DNA of 64,000 nt from Calendula officinalis (Eukaryota; Streptophyta; Magnoliopsida; Asterales; Asteraceae). Location: contig OY970820.1 of NCBI GenBank assembly GCA_963853835.1, positions 27,614,873 through 27,678,872 on the forward strand, in the 5' to 3' direction. Each line of letters opens with the position of its first letter. Position 1 is the stretch's first letter. Made by a program: the position numbers and the translations under genes. Below are positions 1-10,704 of the stretch, piece after piece. The notes under the pieces were generated by a model. That model made no database searches, was not told the origin of the DNA, and saw only the letters and a program-made list of their open reading frames with translations.

Positions 1-1070
1 CGAACTCATAAAACACAAACGAATAATTGGAACCCGAATCAAATAATATATGACTTGGCAAGGAGTTAATGAATAGAGTACCTGACACCATATCGTGTGC
101 CTCATTCGCCTCCTCCCGAGTGAGTTGGAGGGATCGCCCCTTCACCTTTGTCGGCTCCACCTTCTTTTGAGCCGTGGACACCATCGACTCGATTCCCTTC
201 TTCGGGCACACATTGCTATAGTGCCCCTTCTCGTGGCACGAGAAACATTCAACCTCGGACAATGATTTAGACTTGCACTCTCGGGCCATATGCCCCGGCT
301 TTCCACAATTAAAGCAAGTCTTCGACTCTTCTCGGCACACGCCGGTATGATTTTTCCCGCACTTCTTGCACGAGCCAACACTTCCTTGTTTAGAGAAGCT
401 CGAAGTGAACCTCCCTTTCTTGAACGAACTAGAGCCGCTCTCGGCTTTCCTCTTCTCGCCCACATGGGCCCTCTCGGCAACCCGTGCCTCATTCACCTCT
501 TCTACACCCTGGGCGGCACTAATGGCCTCATCAAGTGTGAGCGCCCTCTTAACCTCCAATTGGTAATCCCACGGTAACCCACTAGCATACCGGACTACCC
601 TCAACCTCTCATCCGAGTAGGTTTTAGCAACAAACGGGAGTAATCCCGTGAACTCTCTCGAGTATTCTTCAACCGACATATCACCCTTCTTAAGGGTCAC
701 AAACTTTTCGTGCATCTTTTCTAAATCCCTCTCGGGACAAAACTTCTTTTTCAATCTCGTGGAAAACTCATCCCACGACATCACCTCGATCACCGGTCCT
801 CTCATCCGATCTAGCCTCGGATTCACAGTCTCCACCCGACCTCTCACGGTCCCCAATAATTCGGTGCACTTCCTCGGCCACCGTCCCTTTGATTTGATCA
901 ATAATAGTTTGGAGATCCGCCATGGTTACCAGAGTCTTATTAGCTCCAACCTCCGATTTATCAACTTGATGCATCGACGGTTGACTTTCTTGTTCAACCA
1001 CCCTCTCAACATGAGGTATCTCTTCCTCCCGGTTTTCCGAGGCTTTCCCACTTCTATGAGTGTTCACCAT
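1..1070 (-). pseudogene. Ty3/gypsy gag with two zinc knuckles and start of aspartic protease, broken
   Basis: The N-terminal part opens at an ATG at 1070 and reads to a stop at 768. The C-terminal part of gag continues in another frame from about 840 downward (MSWDEFSTRLKKKF and following), so at least one frameshift is present. The usual tryptophan-rich N-terminal half of the retrotransposon gag domain seems to be missing, which suggests an internal deletion near 840. Downstream are a compact CKKCGKNHTGVC knuckle and two further knuckle-like motifs, CFNCGKPGH and CFSCHEKGHYSNVC (about 200-370). At the window edge the frame reads ILFDSGSNYSFV, the aspartic protease active-site loop with catalytic DSG. 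The polyprotein is cut by the window start. Confidence 0.8.
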
Positions 1071-1305
1071 TTCTTTCGATCAAGACTATACGAAAGACAT
1101 TAAACATTTAGTACCTTATGTACGATCCATTAGTCACATAAGACTCAATATCCATAATCATATCAACTTTTCATTGGTCCCCTAGGTTCAACCCTAAACT
1201 TAACATAAAGTCTCAAGGTCAACCTATAATCTCAAGGAATCTTATATTCCTAATGCGACAGTGTAAGACTAGGATGGTCATCCAACCTAATTCACTTAAA
1301 CTATA

Positions 1306-1317
1306 GCTCTGATACCA
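1306..1317 (-). other. primer binding site of the gypsy element (tRNA-iMet)
   Basis: On the minus strand this reads TGGTATCAGAGC, an exact complement of the 3' end of plant initiator tRNA-Met. It lies 3 bases inside the LTR end (GTTACA, then ACT, then TGG), as expected for minus-strand DNA priming. Confidence 0.9.
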
Positions 1318-1320
1318 AGT

Positions 1321-1524
1321 TGTAACACCTCAAATTTTAATACAAAACATTTGCCCAAAATATCATTTTCACAAATAGAAGAACTGTTCCAAAAATATGG
1401 ATTTATAAAAACCTTTGGTATGAAAACCAGAGTATAAAGTTTGGTGTTACAAAATAGATCAAAACCAAAGCTAAGCATAAATCCAATCTAATGTTCTTCT
1501 ACTCTAGGCCCCGCATCTCTAAAC
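1321..1524 (-). repeat. gypsy LTR, 3' portion
   Basis: This is the last 204 bp of the gypsy 5' LTR, ending GTTACA on the minus strand next to the primer binding site. It is cut off at 1524 by the copia insertion; the sequence resumes at 14132. The bases TAAAC at 1520-1524 are the target site duplication of the copia element. Confidence 0.85.
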
Positions 1525-2482
1525 TGTTGGATCCCAACAACACAAACGTGTTGCGGTATGACCAAGTAACGACGATAAGATAAATAACACACAAGATTTC
1601 AATGATTAAGAGTTTATTAAAACAACTTAATACAGTACAAAGTTTGCGGAAATAGATAGTACACACTAACTAAAACTTTCTACTTGAAATGACACTTTTG
1701 TTCGCTCAAACTAGAAGACTATGCAAGGAGAGGTTTATATCAGCTGATACAGACAACTGATATTTAATGCCTTAGTAATAACTATGGAGAAGTTAATACC
1801 AAACAATAACAACTCTCAGAGAATGTTCTTGTGCTATGAATTCTAAAAGGTGCGTTTAAATGCAAGCATTTACGTCTCTATATATAGCCCAAGATCCGTG
1901 TTCCTTTGTCCACAAGATACTCGACGTGTAAACATATCATTCGTCGATGTGGACTTGTCCACGGAAACATTTAATGCTCTTGCATATGTTGTACTCCCAA
2001 GTGTACTTTGTGTCAACTCCTTTTGATACCTTTTCTGACGCACAGTGAAAAGGTGTACTATGATAGTACAAAAGTAGTTGACTTTCCGTTTACATGCTTG
2101 GATAGACAAACGATGATGTACTGAAACAATCTCTTCTATTCCAAAATAGAAGATCCTCATCGTTTTCTTCTTCATTGAGCGGGAAAGGAAATGTTCAAAG
2201 TGTCAAGAGCATTTCCACTAAGTCTTCATCTGCAGCAGGTATCATCAGCTGATTCCACAATCAGCTGGATGATCTTCTTCTTGTCTTTGTCCTTTGGCCA
2301 TAAACTTCGAATGAACACTCTTCTATAGCTGCTGATTTGACTTGTTTTCCTAGAGCTAAGTACGTACTCAGCTGAAGGTTTATTGCATATACTTGCTTTA
2401 GCTGAGATACATACTTCAGCTGATATTTATTCTTCTTAGCTATCGATCATCAAATCTTATTCACTTAGTCTAGGAACTAACA
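1525..2482 (-). repeat. copia 3' LTR
   Basis: 958 bp, from TGTTGG to ACTAACA on the plus strand. It matches 13169-14126 apart from about 17 scattered differences with no indels that I can see. It carries the same TCAGCTGA palindromes and TATATATA motif as the other copy. Confidence 0.93.
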
Positions 2483-2493
2483 ATCTCCCCCTA
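2483..2493 (-). other. polypurine tract of the copia element
   Basis: On the minus strand this reads AGGGGGAGATT directly before the 3' LTR (TGTTAG), the usual copia position and composition for plus-strand DNA priming. Confidence 0.85.
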
Positions 2494-2680
2494 TTTGATG
2501 CAATCGAATAACTGTATAAGTATGAACCTGTTATGATTCAGCTGTTTGGATCAGCTGAATGTTTATGTGTTTTGACCATTTGGGTTCTTTTGTATCTTTT
2601 TACAATATGTTTACAAGTATATTACAAAATTTGATTTTCTATTAAATAAAGCTGAAAAATACAAGGAAAATAAAAAAAAA

Positions 2681-5600
2681 TTACAATGTCTTGGGCATAG
2701 CTTCCTTAATGACATTGTGATATAGTGAGCCGATCGCTGAGTCAATTAATTTCTTCATTTGTCTTCCCTCCTCAGTGGAGGAACTCATCGACTTGTGATA
2801 GAACAAGAGTTAATCAATATCACACATGTACAGCTCATCAGCCCTTTGAAAGCAAGGAACCTTCTTCTCCAGATAGCAAAAGCCGTAGATAGATTCTTTC
2901 ACGATCAGCCCAGGGATAAAGTTTACTCCCGTGGGGACAGATTTTGTGATACTGAGTCTTGGTCATTTTGCATATATGATAGAAGACCCAATATCAAGTG
3001 TTCTGGAGTCAGCAAAGGGGTCGGGAAGAACGGACTTACGTTTTTCCCTTCTTGCTGAGAAGCCTTCACCAGCAGGTTCTCTGACAGCAACTTCTTGTGA
3101 GTCAAGCAATTCAGCTGGTATGCGATTTGCCAACTCAGGAGTGGTTCTCCTGATATTGTCGCATAAAGTCTTGAAGATGAAAATTGCGACTTTGATCTCA
3201 CTTTGCAGATCTGTTATAGTATCAGATAGTTGTACATATCTGGAAGCTGCCAGCAACTCATTCCACTCAGCATAGCTGAGGTGAGTGCTGATTTTGTTCA
3301 GAGGAAGCCTTTTAGCAACAATATATCCTCCAACTCTAGTTATTTTTACTTATGGTGGGGAGCTGGAAGAGGACTTGGGGGCGCTTACGCTGGTGATTTT
3401 TGCTTCATGCCTACGCTGGTAAAGAACTTTGTTGAACAACCTAATATTCTCAGTTCTTTGTGCCTCAGCTTTTTGATACAGCTCTTCGTGAGTCTTTCTT
3501 TGAAGGGCAATAGCTGCATCAAGATCAGTTGTGGTTCCAGCTTCCTTTAAAAGGAGGGCTTTAACCGCGGCAGAGGTAGGCTCCCCCTCAGCAGGTTGAG
3601 GAATCTCCTGTATAATAGGCTGAGGGTTTTGGATTTGCGGGACTTGGACTTGTGGGCCCTCAACTGGTCCAAAGGAATCAACGATTTTAACTCCATTTGA
3701 GGGTTCCCCTGTCCTGAGGCATTTAGCAGCAGTGAGTGTTGGTTGAATGATTGTCTCACCTGCTGAAGTAGTTACCTCAGGTGTTTCAGTAGTGACGAGT
3801 GATGTTGGAATTAGGGTCTCGTCTACTGAAACGTCTTCTTCTTCTGACATCCCGGCAGAGGTGATGGGTGGAGATCTTGGGGTCTCACCTGCTGGAATGT
3901 CTTCTACATTGGCTCCAACAGCAGAGGTGATCATAGATTGTGAAGCATTTAGTTCACCTTGTTCTTCACCTGCTGAAGTAGCTTGCTCTTTCTCCCCCTC
4001 AGAGAGTGCCCGAAGAAGTGGGGTACTCTCTGGTGCTGAAGCAGGATGGACAGCAGCGGCGGCACCCTCATTTAACTTTTAAAGAATGAGGTTGAGGGTG
4101 CCTTGGAGACCAGTGACTTGGGAAGTCAGCGAACTGACATCAGTCTCCAATTTGTCCATTCTTGTGGACACAGTAGAAGCGGACGCCTCAATAGCCTTAG
4201 AAAGGTGGCTATGAGTGTTGGTCAGCAGAGAGTCTTGCTTAGACTGTGCAAGATCCAGACGATCAACAGCTGGTTGGAGAGGAAATACCTTGGAAGACAA
4301 GGTATTCAGCTATTTTTCCACTTCTGCTTCTGTTGCCCGGGCTTCGAAGAGAAGCTTGTCTTTTTCGACTCTGTCAGACTCGCGAAGGGAGTTCAACTCT
4401 CGATGAATATACTTTTTGAGAGTGATGAACTCGCTGGTGTTGCAGCGAATCTGATCAGCAAGAAGATCCAACTGAGGAGTCTGAGTGTGAACCTCAGTGT
4501 GCAGAGAAATTATGCTGGAAGAGAGGTTCTCAGCAGTTGTAGCAAACTTCTTTGGAACATCCCTGCAAAGGGTGTCCATCTGCTGACTCAGCCTGGCCAT
4601 CCCAGGTCGAATCTGGGATATTACAACTCTAGACATCAGAGCAGCAGCGGCTCTGATGGGAATGCTTCTTCCAGCTTTGCTGGATTCAGCAAGGGACATT
4701 TGGACGCTTTGGGAGAGGGGGTCCGGCATGTCTCCAGCTGGAGGGGTAACCTCAGCTGTGGGAGTGGGTGTTCCTGAGTTAGGAGGAATCGCTCCTATGG
4801 GATGCTCAGAAACTATAGGGGTGGGTAGGGTCCAGCTGAAACTTCTGGGTTACTAACAGAAGTGCTGTCATCAGCTGTCAAAACAGTATGAAGCCCAGTA
4901 TGTACGTCTTCGTCAGATGACGAATAGTAGGGCTGAATAGGATCATCAGCCGAATCAAACATCATATGAAATGCTGTTTGATCCTCTGGAGCTTCAGTCT
5001 CACCAGCCGGCGATACTGGTATAGAGACGGGAGGAAGAGTTCATCTGGGTGGTGTGTTAGCTACCTCACAGCTCTGTTGGCGAATACGTTCGCGATCACT
5101 GGTAGCTTTGGTGAGTGCCTCAGTAACAACTTGGTCTAAAGTTGTCTCTTCATTGGCGGTGGTGGTTTCCTCAATCACCCGCTGATTTAAGTTGGTGACG
5201 TTGTGGGAAGCAGAAGGAACAGCTTCAAGATTGACTTGGTTTCCAGTCAATCTATCATCAGCTGATGACTCAGAAAGTGATGAAGAAGTTGGTGGTGGTG
5301 TGTGCGCAGCTGACTCACAGGTGGCTTGGGTTGAGCCGAAAACTTCACCAGCAGTCTGTCGAGAGACTGAGGTTGCTTGTGGAGTTGGTCCCCTTGTTAC
5401 AACGACTGATAATGAATCAGTCGAGGAGCTACGCAGAAGGTTGGAGCCGGCACTAACTCCTGAAGAACGAAATTGCCGTTTTGAAGTCTGCTGACTTGTT
5501 GAGAAATCAGCAGATGGAGGTGGAAGAGCAAAAGAAAGAAAAAGAGAATCAGCCGAGAGTGTTCGACTAGGAACTCCGATTGTTGGTGGAGTTCCTTGAT

Positions 5601-6932
5601 AAACACTGCAAAAGGGAAAATAACAAGGATTGCTCTCAGCAGCTGACATAGCTTATGATCGTAATCCCTCCAATCTGGGACTCAAGTGAGTAACCAGAGG
5701 ATACCGACTGAATCCTGATGATGCTGCTGTCGCCAGCTCAACATCATCAGCCACCACACTTTCTCCACGGGTAGCAGTCCCTCTTACCCTCAGCTGAGGA
5801 GAAAAAGGAGCGCTAGAAGTGGGAGAAGATGATAAAAAGAATGAAGAAGAAGAAGGAGAGCGATGAGCAGCTCGCTTAACTCGCTTCTTCACCACCAGTG
5901 GAATATCACCCGTTTCCGCATCTTCCACATCAATGGGCATTGAGATCCCAGTGGAAGTGGTGGTATTTCCATCAACAGTTGGTGGTCGTTCAGATGATGG
6001 AAAACACTTCAGATGAGAAAAGGGCATACCTTCTTGTAGGGCAGATTCTTCCAATGTGGTGCCCTCTGTTTGATCCTTTTTGGATCTGGTTCGATCATCA
6101 ATGATCTTCAGCGTGTACGAGGAGAGGGGAACATCCTTACCATCTTCCTTATTGGAGTTGAAGATGATGTTGGAGAATGTACGTACCTCCACTGATTCCC
6201 CTGGAAGGTCTTCATAATCGATCTTCAGCTTCTCAACCATCACATGTGCGATGCACATTGTAAAGAAGCGAAGATAGGGAATGTGAGTTCCCTTTGCCTT
6301 CAGCTTGTCCTTGACTTCCTCGTACACCAGTTTCCCATAATCAATCCGCTGACCGGTGATTAGGGCTTCAACAAAGACTTGCATGCTGGAGTTGCACTGG
6401 TTGTGAGACCCAGAGTTGCCGCCTATACCCTGAATGATGTGGGTTAAGAAATAGGCCCAGGGTCTCGTCAGCTGAGTCTTCTTGAAGATCGGCACCTTGT
6501 CGTCTTTACTTTCTAATCTGTATCTAGTGATACGGATTAGGTTCTCTTTGGCTTCATCGGTAGATTTTGTCTGCTGGTATAGTTCGACAGTAGCAGGTAT
6601 TCGAACCCGCAAGCGGTTCGGAAATCATCAATAGTAATGGTGATTTGTTGACCTCCAACTTCCGCAACGATGTCGTCTCCAGAAACGGAGGCAGACATCC
6701 AGAAATCACGCAAGAGATCGTAGATGCTCTTGGTGAATCTGAAGAATGCACCGCCGATAGGGCAGTGACGCAAGAAATTCCCAACCGGTCGATATACATC
6801 GATGAGGTTCTTTGGTGGAGAAGTGTTGCCTACCAGATTCGAGTTCTGGGTGAACTCGATGGCAGCTCTAGAGAGGGGAGCTTTTGTGGTTTTCTTCGAC
6901 ATTAGAGGAGCTTTTGTGGTTTTCTTCGACAT
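2681..6932 (-). pseudogene. third long ORF of the copia element (env-position, coiled-coil protein), broken
   Basis: A single long frame is recognisable from an ATG at 6932 to a TAA at 2681 (about 1,400 codons). It has frameshifts near 6600 and between 5041 and 4729, and in-frame stops at 5653, 5041, 4310, 4079, 3350, 2963 and 2810. The N-terminal 300 residues are globular (FWMSASVSGDDIVAEVGGQQ, RPWAYFLTHIIQGIGG) and resemble the extra frame found 3' of pol in Asteraceae SIRE-like elements. The middle is a Ser/Pro/Thr-rich low-complexity stretch. Residues coded by about 4079-4729 have heptad-like Leu/Ile spacing suggesting a long coiled coil. The C-terminal part ends KEAMPKTL. I see no clear signal peptide or transmembrane helix. 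The position matches the env-like frame of SIRE elements, but that name is positional only and the function is unknown. Confidence 0.72.
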
Positions 6933-6942
6933 TTTAGGAGAG
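6889..6942 (-). repeat. 30-bp tandem duplication at the start of the third ORF
   Basis: The first ten codons are present twice, so the protein begins MSKKTTKAPL repeated, giving two in-frame ATGs 30 bp apart (6932 and 6902). Either could act as the start. Confidence 0.85.
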
Positions 6943-7438
6943 GGAAGAAAGATAAAAGCTTGAGGATTGAGGGTTTTTTTAGAGAGAGGATTTTGAGGGT
7001 GGTGAGGATGAAGTGAAGAAAGAGGTGGGTATTTATAGGGGTTTTTTGGAACGGTTTGGGTAAATATTTGAAATTTAACCGGAACATTTATGGATAGTTA
7101 CAAACCACCTATGGAAATGTTGGTTATCGTGCGAAAACGTCGTTGGATGTGACAGAGAGGGGTTAGTGGAGCCGTTTCGAGTGTCAGGGTGTCTTGTCTC
7201 CCATAAATGCCAAATATTTTCACTCGAGTGGAAATATTTGCCACAGGAAACGTATGGATGGGGATAAAAGATGCCTTTTTGTGGGAGAACCAAACGTTTT
7301 TACTTTAAAAACTTGATAAGTTATCATTTTGAGATGTTTTATTCGGCTGACTTGATGAATTCAAATAATTTTAGTCAGCTAAATGTACTAAATAACAAGG
7401 ATGACTTATCAGCTGCTGATAGTACTTCAGCAGTTGAT

Positions 7439-10400
7439 TCAGGCATTCAACAAACCCAGCTCGCTGATTAAAAAGTTGAATCGTTTTTCATCTGAAGGCT
7501 TAGTGAATAAATCAGCCAGCTGAAGGTGTGTTGAAATGAAATGATACCTTATATCGATATGTTTGGTTCTAGAATGAAGAACAGGGTTGTTGCTGATTGC
7601 AATAGCACCTGTGTTATCGCAGTAGATAGGAACTTTGCAAAAGTTCATATCAAAATCAACCAACTGATTCTTCATCCAAAGGTCTTGAGCACAACAGCTT
7701 CCAGCAGCAATGTATTCTGCTTCAGCTGTGGAGGTAGAAACAGTGTTTTGTTTCTTGCTTGTCCAGCTGACTAGTTTTCCACCTAGCAGCTGACATCCTC
7801 CTGTGGTGCTCTTTCTATCCATCTTGCAACCTGCAAAGTCTGAATCTGAATAGCCAATTAGATCAAACCCAGAGTCTTTGGCATACCAAAGACCTAGGCT
7901 TGGAGTACCTTTAAGGTACCTCAAAATTCGCTTAGCAGCTATTAAATGAGATTCTCTAGGATCAGTTTGATACCTAGCACACATGCAAGTAGCAAACATA
8001 ATATCTGGTCTGCTGGCCGTGAGATAGAGCAAAGATCCATTTATTCCTCTATAGAACGTGACATCAACTGATTTCCCAGTTGTGTCAGCATCTAGATTGT
8101 TTGGAGGAGCCATTGGAGTTTTCATAGATGATGATGAATTCATATCAAATTTCTTTAAAAGATCTTTGATATATATTTTTTGATTTATAAAAATTCCATT
8201 TTTAGATTGCTTAACTTGTAAGCCAAGAAAATATGTTAATTCACCCATCATGCTCATCTCATACTTTGTGGACATAAGGTTTGAAAAACGTCTACAAAGT
8301 TTTTCATCAGTAGCACCAAAAATTATGTCATCCACATAAATTTGAACAAGAATGATATCACCTTTTATTTTGCGAATGAATAAGGCTTTATCAATCTTCC
8401 CCCTGGTGAAATCATTTGCTATGAGGAATGTGGAGAGTGTGTCATACCATGCACGAAGAACTTGTTTAACCCATACAGCGCCTTATCCAATTTAAACACA
8501 TAGTCTAAATACTTAGGATTTTCAAACCCTGGTGGTTGCTTAACATACACTTCCTCTTGCAGCTTTCCATTTGGAAATGCACTCTTCAGATCCATCTAAA
8601 AAACTGTGAAGTTTTTGTAAGCAGCATAGGCTAGAAAAATTCTAATAGCTTCAAGTCTAGCTACCGGAGCAAATGTTTCATCGAAATCGATTCCTTCCTC
8701 TTGTCTATATCCTTGAGCAACAAGTCTAGCCTTGTTGGGAATAACGACTCCTTCTTCATCCATCTTGTTCCTAAATACCCATTTAGTACCAATTATAGTC
8801 TTTCCAGCTAGTGGAGGAACCAGCTGCCATACTTTTTTGACCTCGAATTGGTTAAGTTCTTCCTGCATCGCTTGAATCCAACTTGAGTCTTCTAGAGCAG
8901 TTTTAATATTCTTCGGTTCTTCAGCTGCTAAGAAGCACGACCATAAACATAGATTGCACGATGCTTTACTTCTTGTGACCACTCCTTGTTGTGGATCTCC
9001 AATGATTAGCTCAATTGGATGTTCTGAGGTCCACTTAGATTGAGGAGCGGCTGTAGAAGAGGAAGATTCAGCAGAGTTGGATCCTTGTTGAGCGGCTGAA
9101 TGCTCAGCAGGATGATTAACTTCATTTTGAACAGATCTTCTTGAAGTATGAAGAGATGGCTTAGAGATAGCCTTTGATGATGATCTAGCTGTGTGAATCT
9201 CTTGTTGAACAGCTGCAATATCTACAAGATATGTAGGAGCATCATGGAATGTCTAATCTGATTCATTTATGGGAACCTCAAAGAGGTTTAAATCATCAGA
9301 AAATGCTTCAGCTGCATCATCAGAGGATGGTTCAGCTGATCTCTGAAATGCATCAGATGAGTCAACAGAGGTGGGATTTAAGGCCTTTGAGTGTTCTTCA
9401 AAAGTAACATTTATGGACTTTTCCAAAGGTTGTCTTCTTTTGTTGAAGACTCTGTATGCCTTGGATGTAGTGGAGTATCCCAAGAAAATGGCTTCATCAG
9501 CTTTGGAATCAAACTTGCTTAGCTGATCTCTTGTGTTTAATACAAAACACACACATCCAAACACATGAAAGAAACCAATGAATGGTTTCCTTTGACGGAA
9601 TATCTCATAAGAAGTTTTCTTGTGTCTCTTCAGGTAGAGAGACCTGTTTTGAGTAAAACACGCTGTGTTAACAGCTTCTGCCCAAAATTGCTTAGGCATG
9701 TTTGACTCAGCAAGCATCGTTCTTGCAGCTTCTATTAGGGTTCTGTTTCTTCTTTCAGCAACACCATTTTGTTGAGGTGTTCTAGCACCTGAGAAGTTTT
9801 GGGAGATCCCAGCATCTGAACAGAAGTCTTCCAAAGTCTTGTTTCTGAATTCAGTACCATTGTCTGATCTCAGCATCTTGACTCTAGACCCGTTTAGAAG
9901 TTCCATCCTTTTGATGAACTTGATAATTTCATCAGATGCATCACTCTTGTGACGAATAAATATAACCCAAGTATATCGTGAATATTCGTCAACGATAACA
10001 AGCGTATACTTCTTTCCACCTAAACTTTTAGTACTCATGGGACCAAAGAGATCCATATGGAGCATGTGAAGGCAGCTATCGATGGAGAAACATTGCTTTG
10101 ATTTGAAGGAGCTTTTATGTTGTTTACCTCCTTGTTCACAAGCTGAACAAAGCTTATCCTTTTCATACTTGATTTGTGGTAGACCATTCACCAGCTGACC
10201 TCGAGCCAGCTTCGATATGTTTTTGAAATTTAGGTGAGATAGCCTTTTATGCCATAACCAATTCAGCTCTTCAGTAGAATGGGAGAATAGACAAACTTCT
10301 TGATTTTGAGGATTCATGTCAAGTGTATAGACGTTCTTGGTTCGTGGAGCAATTAATATAACTTTTCCACTTTTATCCGTCACTGTTCCTCTGTATTCAT

Positions 10401-10704
10401 TAAAGTTCACTGAGAACTTTGCATCACAAAGTTGGCTAATGCTGATTAAATTATTTTTCAGCCCATTCACATAACCAACTCTTGTGATTTTTACAGATTC
10501 ATTAGAAATGGTTCCATATCCTTCAGTTGAGCCTCTACCATTATCACCAAAAATTACTGGAAGACCAGCACAAATTTCAAACTCTTCCAGCAGGGATTTG
10601 TATCCAGTCATATGTCTCGAGCAACCACTGTCTAAGTACCAGACATGTTTGCTTTCATCACCCTGCACAAGGATTAAAAGAGTTAGTTCTTTTTGGGAAC
10701 CCAC
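7439..10704 (-). pseudogene. copia pol: protease, integrase, reverse transcriptase, RNase H (inactivated)
   Basis: One frame runs from 10704 to about 8470, then shifts by one base and ends at 7439. Protease shows YLDSGCSRHMTG. The integrase zinc region is HKRLSH followed by CSACEQGGKQH, and the integrase core has MDLFGPM, SDNGTEFRN and the glutamate in QNGVAERRNRT. Reverse transcriptase shows KARLVAQGYRQEEGIDF and MDDIIFG. RNase H shows YSDSDFAGC and STAEAEYIAA. Lesions: TAG at 9253, TAG at 8596 (where the family has VFQMD), a 1-base deletion near 8470 in the ALYGLK motif, and a missing block of about a dozen residues near the C-terminus (YHFISTHLQ). The enzyme set would copy and integrate the element if intact. 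Confidence 0.92.

Noticed and set aside
5041..5649. Treating the Ser/Thr/Pro-rich piece as a separate small gene
   Set aside because: It is in the same frame as the segment upstream, separated from it by a single TAA, so it is part of the long third copia frame.
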